A stretch of DNA of 64,000 nt from Struthidea cinerea (GCA_013397865.1 VZTI01004402.1:546427-610426); one strand, 5' to 3'; counted from the first letter of the stretch, positions 23,197 through 34,823 are shown. The notes: a model not told the origin generated them from the sequence alone. Numbers and translations are program-made.

Positions 23197-25711
23197 AGGC
23201 AGAGCTGGCTGATGTTGTGCCTCCCTTGCCATCACCGCTGCCCTGTGAAGGGCCAAGGAAGAAAGGTGTCCCTGCAGCCACTCCAGAGCTCCCACTGACC
23301 ATGCAGCCGTGGCAGGAGTTAGGCCTGACCCAGCCCAGCTCTCCTGCTTTCCCCTTCCCTGGCAGAAAAGAGCCCAGATTCCCAGGCCAGCTGAGCACAG
23401 CTCTGAGCAGTGAAGCCCACCCACTTGTTACAGGATCGCTGGTTTATATGGCAGGTGCGAACTAACGCAGTTCGTTTGGATCCAAGAGCCCTCAGCAACA
23501 GACAGGAAGATAAATAACTTCGGGAAAGGGGATGTTGACAAGCAGAGACTTGTGGAAACTGACTGGAAGGATCAGGAATCTGCACAGCCGGCTCCCCCCA
23601 CTCCTTCAGCAGCCAAAAAGCATCCCCACCATCAGAGCATCACTGCTCCCTGCGTCCCATTTTCCACTGAAAAGGCATTTCAGGGAAGTTCTGCTTTGGC
23701 TGAAAGAGCCAACTCACCCTCCGTACCTGCTCCTTCCAAGGCTTCTGCCAAAGAGCATTTCTGATAGCACCATGATGATATGCCCAGCCCTGTGCTCCCA
23801 CCTCCCCACTAAAGCCCGGCTCCAGAGCCTCTGTTACAGTTGGTTCTTTGCCCCAGAAAGCTGATCCTCCCAGCTGAAAATGCTGCAACCATTTAACAGG
23901 AGGCAGAGAGTGACAGAATCCCTTCAAAGGATAATTCAGCCTTGTGATTCCCCAAAAGACTGGAACGTATGCCCAGTTTGGCTTCACCTAATTCCAGCAC
24001 CAAGCACACCTCCAGGACGTTATTTCCTCTGATTTCTGCAGCACTAATGTACCAGTGACCATCTTGTAGACCTGAGTTAGAGCACGGAGAAGTTCCCAGG
24101 AATGTGCTGTGTGCAGGATGTTGGTATCCATGGACAGCCCCACGTGATCCCAGTGCCTTGTGCTCTTCCTCAGCATGGAAGAGCTGATTCCACACTCAGG
24201 ACAGAGGATGACAGCAGGACTGTGCCCAACCCAACCCCTCTCCACACCAGTCTCGGGCATGTATGGATTTGTACAAGCTGCTTGTGAAGGCCTGGAAAAG
24301 GAAACCCTACACAACAGTGGGAAATCACATCCAGCTCTGTCACTCTGAGGGCTCACACTATAAAACCTTCATTGCTCCAATCCGTGAAGCAAAATGACAA
24401 ATGACTCCAGTCAAAAGCTTACAGTCAGGACCTAAATCTTCCACCACCCCCTTTCTGCCTGAATTCATTTTAGGTGTTCTGTGAGATAAATTGAATTTTG
24501 CATTCTTCCAACTGCAAAAATAGATTGTTCTAGCTATTAAAATAAATATATGAGGAAAAAAATTGAAAACATGAAAAAGAAAGGAAATATTAGTGTAGTC
24601 AGAAGTCAGAGTCATGCTAAAGAATCACAGTGGTACTGAGACACCTGTGCTATATTTCTGCAGGGGCACCAAGGAAGAAGGAAAATTTTTAAAAAAAGAA
24701 AAAAATCCCACACCTTTTTTGAGAGAGTCTTTTTGAAGAGAGTTTAAGGTTGAAATAAAAGCAGGGGTCATAACTTCAGTTGCACTGCAGCAGCTGACTG
24801 ACTTCAGTGGGAGCAAGGGTCAAATTTTTTTAATCTTCTGTTTATACCTCCAGCAGTTGCAGGGCATCCCCTGAGCAGAATGGGGGGCTTGTGCCCGATT
24901 GACAGATTTTGCCCAGCATGCCCATTCTTCAAGCAGCCTTCCTCCTCCCTCTTCCGCAGGGCTCCACACAGCATTTTTCTCTAACTGGCCAAGTTCAGTC
25001 CTACACAAATCACTAGAAAATCTTAATGCAGGAGGCTGCAGTTGGATGTCCCAGGACAAGGGCTGGAGGGTCCTCCTGGAAGCTGTCTTGGTCCCTCAGT
25101 CACCATTACCTCCTTTCACATCCCTTCACACCGGTTAATGAATTTACCTTCCACCAACACTTCAGCAAGAAGTTCTACACTCCTCAAAAAGTAAAAGCCA
25201 AAAAGTCCAGATACCAAAGCTCCAGAGGCTAAAAGTGAAGAGATTGGTACCCACATGTTTGTAGAGCTGGGCCCCTGAGACTATAAAGCAGCAATTACCA
25301 CTTTTTTGAGTCTTCCATCATCTCAGGCACCCACTAGACCGGATCTCTTGGGTCAGCCCCTCTGACCTGTTTAGTAGAATATTTTATATTCTGACAGTTG
25401 TAGATCAAGCTCAACTGGAATTATTTACCAGACTTGGGGAAGAAACTCTTGAAAAGTAAAGATAGTTTAAATTTAAGCATCTGATTTTTTTCTTAGAGAA
25501 AAAATATTTTTAAATTGATGTTTCATTTCAAATAAAATACAATATTTAATTCTACTTAAAGTTTTTACTGATTTTTTTTTAATGCAGCCAGCAAACCAAA
25601 AAATTATTATCAATTATTTCCACAGTGCTGCTTAGATTTGGACACTGAATAGATTTCAGTACAGGCAAAAACCAAGTAACTGCTGTGTTGCTAACTCTGA
25701 CCAGCTTACTC
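23197..25711. other. Non-coding interval with many chance ORFs
   Basis: The GC-richer section 23200-24350 has overlapping ORFs of 60-120 codons in nearly every frame, the pattern of low stop density rather than coding. 24780-24830 contains 'gacttcagtgggagcaaggg', a word seen in ancient amniote repeats. Confidence 0.45.
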
Positions 25712-26266
25712 TTAGCTCTGCAATAGTGGATTTTTTTCAAAGCTCCAGCTTCTTGAATCGTGTGATTCTATGAAAATCTCAGCTTGCTTCCCCACTGAAA
25801 GTGGAGGTCTGATAATTTGAGTTGCGAACATAAGCTCACATGGTGAAGCACTAAATGCCCCAAACAAGCAAAACATGTATTTTTCCATCTTACTGATTTT
25901 AAAGTCAATCTGGTAATATGGGGCAGACCTTATTTGTGATTTTTGAACTCTTAGGGTAGTGACTACTGTAAGTGACTTTCTAGGAGCTATTTGAGAAAGA
26001 AATCTCCATCCCTGGGACTTTTGACCCTTCTCTGTTCTTGGCCTCCTCCCCTGTGTTTTGGGGAAGGAAACCATCAGGCAGCTCAGCCTAAACCCGTACA
26101 AACAGCAAGAGTTAATTTGGTGCAATGTATCTGAGTGTAGTAACTGATTACATTTTTCCCCAAAGGAAACTTCAGTTAATTTGGTTAGTGACTCATATGC
26201 CAGGCTGCCAATTACAACACAGATGATTACACACATAAATTCACGTCGGAGTGGCTCAACGATCAC
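25712..26266 (-). other. Longest ORF in the window, no recognised domain
   Basis: The minus-strand open frame runs 184 codons from a GTG at 26266-26264. The first ATG is at 26236-26234, leaving 174 codons. It begins MCVIICVVIGSLAYESLT, a short hydrophobic start that could be read as a signal or membrane segment, followed by an undistinguished mixed sequence. Codon choice looks like the surrounding AT-rich DNA, and no splice or promoter context supports it. About one ORF of this size is expected by chance in 64 kb. Confidence 0.1.
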
Positions 26267-26267
26267 A

Positions 26268-26335
26268 GGGAGGGGGAAAAGAAAGAAAAAAGGAAAAGAA
26301 TAAAAAAGAAGCAGAGAAGAAAAAAAGGCTCCCCT
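26268..26335. repeat. Purine-rich low-complexity tract
   Basis: An almost pure A/G run with few interruptions on the plus strand. The minus-strand ORFs with poly-Phe/Leu/Ser (26256-26556) are artefacts of it. Confidence 0.85.
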
Positions 26336-26641
26336 TTACCTTCCTGGGGCTGGGGGTGGGTAAGAGCCCACCCTGAAAGGTGCTGGGTGCCCACGCAGGC
26401 CACTGGAGACTGAGTGCCAAAAGCTGTGAGACTGGGACGTGCCGTCCCCGAAATGGCAGTGTCTGTAGCTTTCCATTTGGGATTTTCTCTGCAGAAATGT
26501 GTGGCACGCTCTCTAAAAGATTGTTTGCCAGTATCGTTAGAGGAATCCATACACAAAGAGAGCAGGAAGGACGTTAAATGAGCAGTGCTTGGCAGTACAT
26601 CAGTAAATCATTTAAAGATAACCTGTGCATACCAATCCCCG

Positions 26642-26652
26642 CCCCCCCCCCC
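26642..26652. repeat. Poly(C) run, 11 bases
   Basis: Eleven C in a row, preceded by CCCCG. Likely length-variable. Confidence 0.9.
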
Positions 26653-27149
26653 AATTCCAATTAAAGTAACTTATTGCAAACCTAGTCCCATTTCTGAAGT
26701 GCTTTATATTCCTAAGGAGGAGTGGGAGAGGGAGAGGAAAGAAACAGGACAAGGAGTGAGAGTCTGATGCTATCACAAGAGGAAAGCCCAAGCTGGGGAT
26801 AAGAAAAGAATTCTTACATGCCTCATCAATCGGAATCGATACCAAGGGGGGTTGGCCAGGCTCCTGAATACATATATTCAGAGAAAATGAGACTTTGCAC
26901 TTAAAAGAAATAGGAAGTTCTGACATTGGTGGAGAGCGTAGGAGGAAGAAGGTTTTCTTTTATCTTAAAAGAAAGATACTTCACTGGCCTCAGATGCGTT
27001 TCTAGCTAGACATTCCTCCAGATAAACAGCTGCATATATTTCCTGCAGTCAGGGTCAGCGGGCTGCTATAGGGGAATTCATGCAGTTCCTTGCTGGGGAG
27101 GTTGAAATCCTTCACAAACAGTAATTAAGCTTCCTGGCACCAGGGTACT
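26653..27149. other. Non-coding interval
   Basis: No gene or recognised repeat. A purine-rich patch occurs around 26715-26760. Confidence 0.45.
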
Positions 27150-27295
27150 ATTATACCAGTTTTACAAGGGAATAAAAAGAATGTGGCAGCAAAGTGATTT
27201 GCCCAAGGTCATCCAGCAAGTCGGTGGCAGAACCAAGTACTAAACACGGATGCCTGGTCTCCCATCCTCATCTCTCACCAGCAGACAAGTCCCCT
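27150..27295 (-). mobile_element. MIR SINE fragment, inverted
   Basis: Plus-strand reading gives the reversed MIR core: aaagtgatttgcccaaggtc (27192-27211), then atccagcaagtcggtggcag, then gaaccaagtactaaac and tgcctggtctcccatcc. The 'cagttttacaaggga' upstream matches the reverse of the 'cccattttacagatg' region. Confidence 0.8.
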
Positions 27296-27550
27296 ACCTT
27301 AGCCTTTATTAAATAACCATTACAAAATGTATTAATTTTAATTTGGAACTATGTAAATAGACTCTTTCCCAAAAGACAGCAATTGGCTGTTAAATAAATA
27401 CCGAGTGATTATTGCAATCATATTTGCTGACGAGTGGATCGTCAGTGTAATGTGCTGGGTTCAATAAAAAGGTTATTGCTTGTCAAATAAACATGATGAG
27501 CACAGCCTGGACTGACGTAGGACAAACCCAGCAGTCGCTGGTTTTGGTGG
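27296..27550. promoter_or_regulatory. Candidate conserved regulatory block
   Basis: AT-rich unique sequence with TATTAATTTTAATTTGG (about 27330-27346), TGTTAAATAAATACC, GATTATTGCAATC, TTCAATAAAAAGG and TTGTCAAATAAAC. It also holds a 7-bp inverted repeat CTGACGA/TCGTCAG (27427-27433 and 27439-27445). The density of homeodomain, CEBP-like and forkhead-like words, lack of stops pattern and lack of repeat signatures resemble deeply conserved enhancers. Inference only. Confidence 0.35.
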
Positions 27551-28100
27551 GAACTTCAGCTGCTCAGCACCTTTCAGAGTCTGAGTTCAAGTATTTTTTG
27601 CAATATATAGAGAGAAAACTGCTGCCAAAGCTGCACTAACTGCATTAGCAAGATGACCTTAGGTCAGATCCTGGCACCCTAAACTTGATTGTGAGAGTAG
27701 TTAAGTCTCACTGATTTCTGTAAAAACAGCTCAGTGTGCAATGCTGTTCTTAGCAATGGTAAAAGTAGTAGAAATAATTCCTGTAGTATGAAAGGATGGG
27801 ATGATTTTAGGATTAGTGTTAAATGCAGGAGGATCTTGCTTCTGTTTTTATTATAACTCAGCAGAAGGAGAGAGCTGAATGGTCAGGTTAGGTCTTTCAG
27901 AGAGATGGTCTGCACACAGAGGAAGCTGTTATAAATTGCCAGTTTCTTTTGTGTTGTTCCAAAGTGTGAGTTTGCAAGAATAGTGTTTGTTCTCCATCAG
28001 GCAATAGAGGATGCGTCAAAAAAGCCCCTGTACCCTGCAGAACTGCTTGTCACTGGCAGTCACACGCTGAGGCGAGCACCCTGCTAGAAACCACAGCCAC
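27551..28100. other. Non-coding interval upstream of CpG island
   Basis: No gene. 27655-27740 (aggtcagatcctggc ... ctcactgatttctg) resembles a word order found in ancient amniote repeats, too diverged to name. Confidence 0.4.
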
Positions 28101-28119
28101 TGGTTTCCAGGGTGCTTCT

Positions 28120-28530
28120 CTCCGCCGAAGGCGTGGAAGGACATTATCCCAGTACCCCCCATCCCAGCGCCGTGTGCCAGCGGGAGCAGCGCTGGGACCG
28201 CGCTGCCTCCAGCCAGCACCGTCCGTTCTCCGCACAGAGCCGAACCCCGCTGCTGCGGCCACCGCTGCTCGTGTTAAATGAGCGATTGTTTCCCGCACGG
28301 GCTTTCGCGGCGGCCCGGCGGCCCGGGCAGTTCCCAGGGACGGCACTAGGTGGTGGCAAGCCGCTGGCGAGGAGCAGCGCGGCGAGCGGAGCCGCTGCCG
28401 AGGCGCTCCGGCAGCCGCCAGCTCCGCGCTCCTGCAAAAATGGGCTTGATTTAAACCCCTAATGTCTCCCATTAAGGGCTAATGTCCTCCCGCATAGAGG
28501 CGGCCAGGACGAGCTGTACTGCTCGGAGGG
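28120..28530. promoter_or_regulatory. CpG island, candidate promoter
   Basis: By hand count about 37 CpG dinucleotides fall in 28141-28435, with a GC-rich composition and CpG near its expected frequency; elsewhere in the window CpG is strongly depleted. Isolated CpGs continue to about 28530. No TATA box is clear. The overlapping ORFs on both strands (up to 140 codons) are explained by lack of stops in GC-rich DNA. On the minus strand a donor-like AATG/GTAAGAAT (GT complementary to 28541-28542) lies at the island edge. Unmethylated CpG islands usually mark promoters or polycomb-bound developmental loci. Direction of transcription cannot be read. Confidence 0.7.
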
Positions 28531-28604
28531 AACAATTCTTACCATTCTTATCTGCAGACCTTCCCAGGGTGTTCTTTTCCCGTTAATGTTTCCTTAAAAT
28601 AGTT

Positions 28605-28640
28605 ACTTTTTTTTTCCCCCCTCCCTCCCTCTCCCCTCAC
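28605..28640. repeat. Pyrimidine tract
   Basis: A run of nine or more T followed by C7 and (CCCT)n-like sequence, a strand-asymmetric pyrimidine tract just downstream of the CpG island. Confidence 0.85.
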
Positions 28641-28739
28641 ATTTAGTCCGTTTAGGTTTTGCTACTGGAAACGGCTGAAGGTTGAGATACGAATTTTAGG
28701 AGGTGCAGGCTCTGCTTGATTTCGGTGTGGGAAGTATGG

Positions 28740-29220
28740 AATGTGTCCTCTCTACCAGCGCAGCCGCGCACTCACATCCGCGCTCGCACGGGCCAATTAG
28801 AATGTTAATAATAATTAAGTGTCTTACTCCTAAGACGCTCCTACACAGGGGAATGCTAAAGTGCCAGTCAGCTCATTTCATTACATGCAGGCAGACACCT
28901 CTCAGACCTCGTGTATTTGCTAAGGGAGGGGAGCGATTCCAGCTCCGGCCAATCTGATTCCAGATGATCTGCTCAACAAACAAATTAGAGCAGCCTACAG
29001 AAAGAAATGTGCACCAGAAAAAAAAGTCCAGCTGTGGCAGCTGAGCTCTACCTTTCACCTCAAAGTGAGCCACAGCAAATAAATACAGGGCGAACCCTAT
29101 AAATTTCCAGTGTGCAGGGGTTTGTGGGAGTCTTTATCTAGCTTTGGTTCACACGCTTCAAAGCGGCTCCATTTCAGATTTGAGATAATCCCCTAATTAA
29201 ACACAAACTCAAGCCTTAAG
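28740..29220. promoter_or_regulatory. Candidate conserved regulatory block
   Basis: Contains GGGCCAATTAGAATGTTAATAATAATTAAGTG (28789-28820; a CCAAT word plus several TAAT cores), GGCCAATCTG (28948-28957), AACAAACAAATTAGAGC and the word TAATCCCCTAATTAAAC at 29187-29203 (paired K50- and Q50-type homeodomain cores). The block follows directly after the CpG island. This pairing is common at developmental gene loci. Function is inferred. Confidence 0.35.
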
Positions 29221-30574
29221 CTGCATGTCATCTGATTTCTACCCCAAAAATCAGAGCTGGACACAAACTGGCTAGAGCTGTTCAGCTTGTTCAGCTCTGT
29301 GGTTGCCTTTGAGTGGACAGCAAGGGCTGGCCCAGAGGTCGCCTTCCATCTGTGTGAGCCACGTGAGTCCCCACCTTCCCCAGCTCCCAGGAACGCTGCA
29401 GTCTGGCTCACAGCTGACCACAACGTGCTGCTTATTCACAAACCCAGCCTTTCAGATGCTTGCAAGCAGCTACATCCTTTGGTGGGCAAGAGGACAGGAG
29501 GTCAGCAAGATTTGGAAGAGTTCTCGGGCTCAAAACTTGCTTTTCAGCAAACATCCAGGAGGGAGCTGGGGAGAAAAGCTTGGATACAGTTCTCATGGGC
29601 AGAGCCTTTTGAATGACTCTGAAGAGCTCTGGAGTTTAATTGTCCCTGGTGAAAAGGAATGAACTTAATATGTTTCTGATACCAGAAGTGTTATGGCTAC
29701 TTTTCACCCAAAGCTCTACTTTCAGAAAAAGGAAAAAAATAAAAAAGAAAAAGATAATAAAGTGAGGCAAGAAGCAAAATCTCCAGGAGCAGGAAAACAG
29801 GAAACCCTGTTTATCCAGAGCACACACCAAATAAAGCAGACACAAAATAAGTTAAAGCAAAACTGAGTCATTCACATTTCCAATAAATTAAAGGGAAAAA
29901 ATGCTGTCATTTTTCACTCTATTTCACATCAGAGAGCAATCACAACAGACTATTCACTTAATGCGATGATGACTTTACCCCTGCCCCCAAGGGGTTTCTC
30001 TGCCTTTCCCACACAGCCCTGAAAATTATCACATTTGCCCCCATTTTACATCTCTCTCCACATCCAGTTTGTCCCATTTCAAATGCTTTGGGTTCTTACA
30101 TCTGCTGTCAGTCTCTTTTTCCTATCCTTTGATTTTTACCAGCTGCAAGAGAAAAAACCACACAAACCCATGTAGCTGATTAGATGTGCATGACACATAA
30201 TGCTACACCTGAATGTACAGCTGAGTTCACCCAGATTCAGCTTTCCCAAAAGATCAGAAGTCTGAGCAAAATCAAGCCAATCCAGGAACCCAAATCCCGT
30301 GAAGAAGGTCGCCCTGGGTCCTGTTTCCAGTTTCTCCACAGATAGCCCAAGGGGATGCTGTGGGGCCAAGTCACCACTGTGGTAGGAATTCTGCATACCC
30401 AGCTTCAATTTTATCTTCAGCCCTTGGGAAGTAAAAAGCTAAATGAGGAATCTAAAGTGAGGACTCAGCTTCCCGTTGAACTAGAACTTTTCTAAGCCAC
30501 CACAGAGAAAGAAAGTTTTGTTAAGCTGTGTACAGGTACTAATGCCTTTTATTGCAGAAGATCAATGAAAAGAG
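29221..30574. other. Non-coding interval
   Basis: No recognised gene. Includes an A-rich low-complexity patch at about 29727-29762. Confidence 0.45.
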
Positions 30575-30665
30575 TCATTGCACTTGGGTTAGGAGAGACC
30601 TCGGAGATCCCTTGTGCAAACTCCTGCTCAAAGCAGGACTAAGTTACAGTGCCATGTATAACACA
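30575..30665 (-). mobile_element. CR1 LINE 3' fragment, inverted
   Basis: Plus-strand reading shows cacttgggttaggagagacc, tcggagatccctt and aactcctgctcaaagcagga. This is the reverse complement of the CR1 3' end ('cctgctttgagcagg ... ggtcctttccaaccc'). Only about 90 bases remain. Confidence 0.8.
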
Positions 30666-33600
30666 AGAGCTTGAAGCAGAGGAGAGCAGATGTGAGGATG
30701 TTTCCAGAACTTCCCAGAGCTTTTCAGAAATTTTTATCTAAGCCTAGCAGTATATAAACAGCGTTTGCTCTAGAGCACAGCAGCTGCCGTGTCACTCAAT
30801 AAAAAGATTTTCTATATTGCATTGCTGGTGTGCACCGAGCTTCTACAAGCATTACAGGAGGTAAAATCAGAAGTGTATGGTGGAAGCCAAAAGGGAGATG
30901 GCTGCATTTGAGTTTAGCACAAAAACCCAGTTATAATTTCACAAGAGAACTGAGGGAGAATAGAGTAAACTCCTACACTGATCTTACTGCTTGGAGATCA
31001 TGCCACAGTGAGGCTGAGAGCCGAGAACAACCTGGAGACTCAGAGTGGGTATTCACTCCCACAGGGATGCTGCTGACTGACTTAACTGCAACTATATTTG
31101 AGCAGAATGTTTCAGATCTTCTGCCCACTTTGTACAAGATCAAATTCCATCCACTCACTCATAAGCAAGAACTTCTGCCTTCTCAAAAAATTAATTGCAA
31201 ATGTTAAACGTAGAATAGTAACACAACATGCAAAAGTAAGTTTGAATATCTCCAGGTGATTTGCACTGGCATTATTCTGCACACACAAATTCTCAAACCA
31301 TGGAAATAATGAGGTGTTCTTGATAATCATTTTCCTCTCAGCTGTACGGTAACAAACAAATCTGTTCTATTGTTATTGAAGGCAACAGTGAAACTGTATG
31401 AGAATATCTGAAAATGTAAGAAGTATTAAAAAAGTTAAATAGTCTGAGCTTCATAATTCACAGTTGTCTAATAAGACTAATGTTAGTTTTTGGACACATC
31501 GCCATCTACAAATTACAGGAAAATTAGCTGGGCAATTAGCTGGAAGCAAAATAAGCATCCTCACGTTCTGTAAAACACAGCAAATTATTTTATAAATAAG
31601 CATTTGATCAAAAAATCATTTGATCTTGAGAGCTGTGTAATCAAAGTTTTCAATCACTTCTGCTTAGCTGTCAAGAGTTTCAGACTCACGGAAGCTCTAT
31701 CATTTTGTCAACCTCCAGTGCACAGAAATGTTGAGGCATGTCCCCACAAGATGATCATCTGTCTGGCTTGCAGTTAAAGCCATGAGATGTTACGTTTTGC
31801 ATTAGCTGAGAATTGCCCAGTTGCAGTTTTTAAGTTTGTTCAGGATGACAAAGATGAGCATGACAGACTCGTGGTGATTAAATGCCTCTTGGATTTATTT
31901 CACAATGCGCTAAGTGCTTCTTATGATACAATCTTAAAATTAGAATGAACTGATCTTGTACCTACTGAAGTTTATGACATGATGAATTCTCTAGAGGGTA
32001 AATTACAACGAAACATTGGTAGCAAATTAGGTGGTTATAAATGTAGCTCATCCAAAAACACCTCATGACAACAACAAGGAATTCTGTTCAGTCGTTCAGT
32101 GCCTGATGTCAGCAAATATGACCATTTTCACCTGATACAATCACCTTCACTCGGGGTGGGGGGAAACAGGCTTCCCAAAAGAGCTAAAATTGTACAAAAG
32201 CTGAACAATTTGCTGAGAAACACTTTCTATATTATATGCTAAAAATTAAGTGAAGTGTGCATGCACTTCACAAGTATTGAATTTGGACATGGTATATTGC
32301 TTTATATTCAGAGTGCTGGTTCTTTCCATTTCTTATAGTTTGTAGAATTAATTATGTCCATTTTTACCTCAAATGCAGAAGGGGAACAAATAATTTCCTT
32401 GGATAAACAGACTTGAACAGATTGCAGTAGACCACAAAATATTGATTATGTTAAGTTTGAACTTCAAATTAAGGCACAAATGAAGGTTAATTCCGGTTAT
32501 TCATGTAAAGAGTCTTATGACTTGCTTTAAAAATATATTGAAAAAGTATCAAAACTGGTCATAAGTACTATTTTCAGCAACAAATTGAAGTCTACAGGAC
32601 TGAATTGCATATTCAAGGGTAGTGGATGTGAACATAAGGATGAAAAAAATAGATGATTTGCTAAGGGAAATGACATTTCTTTAAATTGCTCCTTCAAAAG
32701 GGCATTCTTCCCTTAATCACGTAGTTATTTCCAAGGTGGGTGATCATCCTGCTTGGGATGCAGAAGACATGCAGTGGTCAGAGCAGCCCTGGATTCCAGC
32801 TAAGCCCAGCCACAGAGCCTCCTTTGGTTGCACTCAGTCATCAGGAAGTGGAACAGTGGGTCTGACTGCCAGGCTGCAGCTGGAGACAGGCAAGGAGGCT
32901 TTAGTTCCACCTTTTTTGGGCAGATCCAGCTCAGCTGGATGAGGGGCTGTAACCAGAGCTTCCCATAGGGACCTTGGACTGTTGTGTGCGCTCTGCCATA
33001 ACCACACCAAACCGGTGTGCTTTGGCACAGCAGCTGGAAATGGCCAGCTCCAAGGGGTCAGGGACCTGCCCTGTGTTCTGGAGGTATCACTGCGTTATTT
33101 TTTACTTCCCCCCAGGTAATCAGGATGTTGTTGCTGTTATTAATATTAAATTTGCGGTATGATTGGTCTGGAGTCCTATATGCACACGTCATTTCAGGAC
33201 ATTGTGCTGAATTCTGAGTTCACAGAGCCACAGAAACAGCCCTGGTTGTGTTCACACTTCCTCTGGAGCTGTGGAGTAACATTCAAGCCAGGAAAACTGA
33301 GTCTCTCTGTGCGGTAAAACCAAGCCAGTGTGAAGACAGTTTGAACAAGCTGGGATTTGGGCCTTTACTGCCTCCTGAAGGTTCAAGCTGACAAGATAGA
33401 CACACCACTAAAGGAATTCAAACTTCTGTCAGGCTCCAGTACCCTGAAACAGCTTCCTGGGTGAAATTATATCTCAGTGTCACAAGGGACTCTCCAGCTG
33501 TGACCATCTCTCACTAAGATGGTGCAGCCCACACAACTTTCCTGCTTATATCTGTGGTCTCAACCACTTTGAAATAAATCCAGGGGAGTGTCTGTCTTTA

Positions 33601-33849
33601 GCAGCAAGGTGGACCAAGGCTTTTCCACATACCTCTACAACCCAGTCAAACCCTTCTGGTATTTTAATATAAGGCTTTAGGAAGCTTCATATGGTTGTGT
33701 TTCCTTTTTAGCATTAGCACATACCCACACCCAGCACTTCATTTTCCTAAAATACAAATGTGTACATGTATAATAAAAACGTTGACAAATCCTAGTGAGA
33801 ATTTAAGAAGTTTTAGACCTGGAAACCTGCGCACCTAAAAAAGGATAAA
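30666..33849. other. Non-coding AT-rich interval, no gene recognised
   Basis: About 3.2 kb with no named repeat. Small local duplications occur, such as two copies of CATTTGATC near 31601-31625 and two of AATTAGCTGG near 31524-31544. Long stretches 31900-32720 have low ORF content. Confidence 0.5.
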
Positions 33850-33932
33850 ATGTGCCCCTTGCACTACTAATGCCTGATTCCACAGCCTGCCCGTCAGCAT
33901 GAGGATGCAGAACAGCAGTGCAAGGGGCACAT
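33850..33932. repeat. Perfect 16-bp inverted repeat with 51-base loop
   Basis: ATGTGCCCCTTGCACT at 33850-33865 is the exact reverse complement of AGTGCAAGGGGCACAT at 33917-33932. The 51-base spacer (33866-33916) shows no long pairing of its own. A perfect match of this length at such short range is very unlikely by chance in 64 kb. It could be the ends of a small DNA-transposon relic, a stem of a structured RNA, or a paired binding site. Not a known family to me. Confidence 0.95.
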
Positions 33933-34534
33933 GCTACAGAATGTCAGTTGGCATCAGCAAAGGTGCTGTGGATGCTGCAGAGCTCTCCTGTAAGACTGCT
34001 GACTGTTTTCATGGCATCACATGAAACACAGAAATAAATAGCTTCTCTTCTATGATCACAGCATGAAAGTTTTGCTTTGCTGTCTATCCCTTCTCATTAA
34101 AAGCATAAAACACAACACAAGACAGGGATTAGACACAGAGCAGGCAAACGCAACAGAGCCACAGGGAAGAGCTCAAGGAGTAAAGGGATTGGCACATGTG
34201 CCAATAAAGGCAGCCCTGGTGTCAGCTACAAGTTGCAGTTGCGCCCTCAGAAGCCAGAATTGAATTTCAGTCGGAGAACAGAGGAACAATAGGCACAGAC
34301 ACTCCAGACCACACAGGCATGTACACCCATTTCCTTCTCCTGAGCTTCAGTGCAGGTGTTAAAAGAAGCCTCTCCCCCAGCAAACTGTCATAAAACTGTT
34401 ACTTTTTCTTTTCTCAAGTCCTCTTAAAAACAAACAGGCACACACTCTTTTCCTGTGAAGAAAGTTTAGAGTTTTTTTCCTATTTAAATTACAAACACAT
34501 CAGAAGTCTCTCTCACCACAGCGCATCCTGTCTT
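33933..34534. other. Non-coding interval
   Basis: No gene or named repeat recognised. Confidence 0.45.
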
Positions 34535-34650
34535 TTCTCTGTCTGACATTTAGAGTACAAACTCTTTAGGGCAGGCTCTGCCTTTATTTTTTATGTCTCA
34601 TACAGAGCCAAGACATATTCTCAGTGTTAAACACTAAGTAAAAAAGGCCC
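34535..34650 (+). mobile_element. L2-type LINE 3' tail
   Basis: caaactctttagggcaggct (about 34558-34577) followed by ctgcctttattttttatgtctcatacagagcc corresponds to the conserved 'gctctttggggcagggactgtcttt ... tgtacagcacctagcac' tail of ancient amniote L2-type elements. Confidence 0.55.
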
Positions 34651-34823
34651 ATACACATATAGAAGGTTACATGATACATGCCCAGCTTACCTGTGATACA
34701 CACATGATGTGGTCAGTAAAACAGGTCTGTGCAAGAAAACTTTCCATGTACACACAAAAAACCAGGTCCTGACTTGTGTGCTGGGGCCTGCACACGTGGT
34801 ACAGTGTACACAGGAGGGCCTTG

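Noticed and set aside
26256..26556. Poly-Phe/Leu/Ser rich minus ORFs that look like membrane segments
   Set aside because: They translate a purine-rich low-complexity tract.
28050..28472. 140-codon minus ORF and 116-codon plus ORF in the CpG island
   Set aside because: Both strands are open because GC-rich DNA lacks stop codons; composition (Ala/Arg/Gly-rich) has no domain.
34691..34726. 36-base minus-strand segment between gttttcttgcacag and ATCACAG/GTAAGC
   Set aside because: Both splice strings are good, but the exon would be very small and no neighbouring minus-strand exon could be paired with it.
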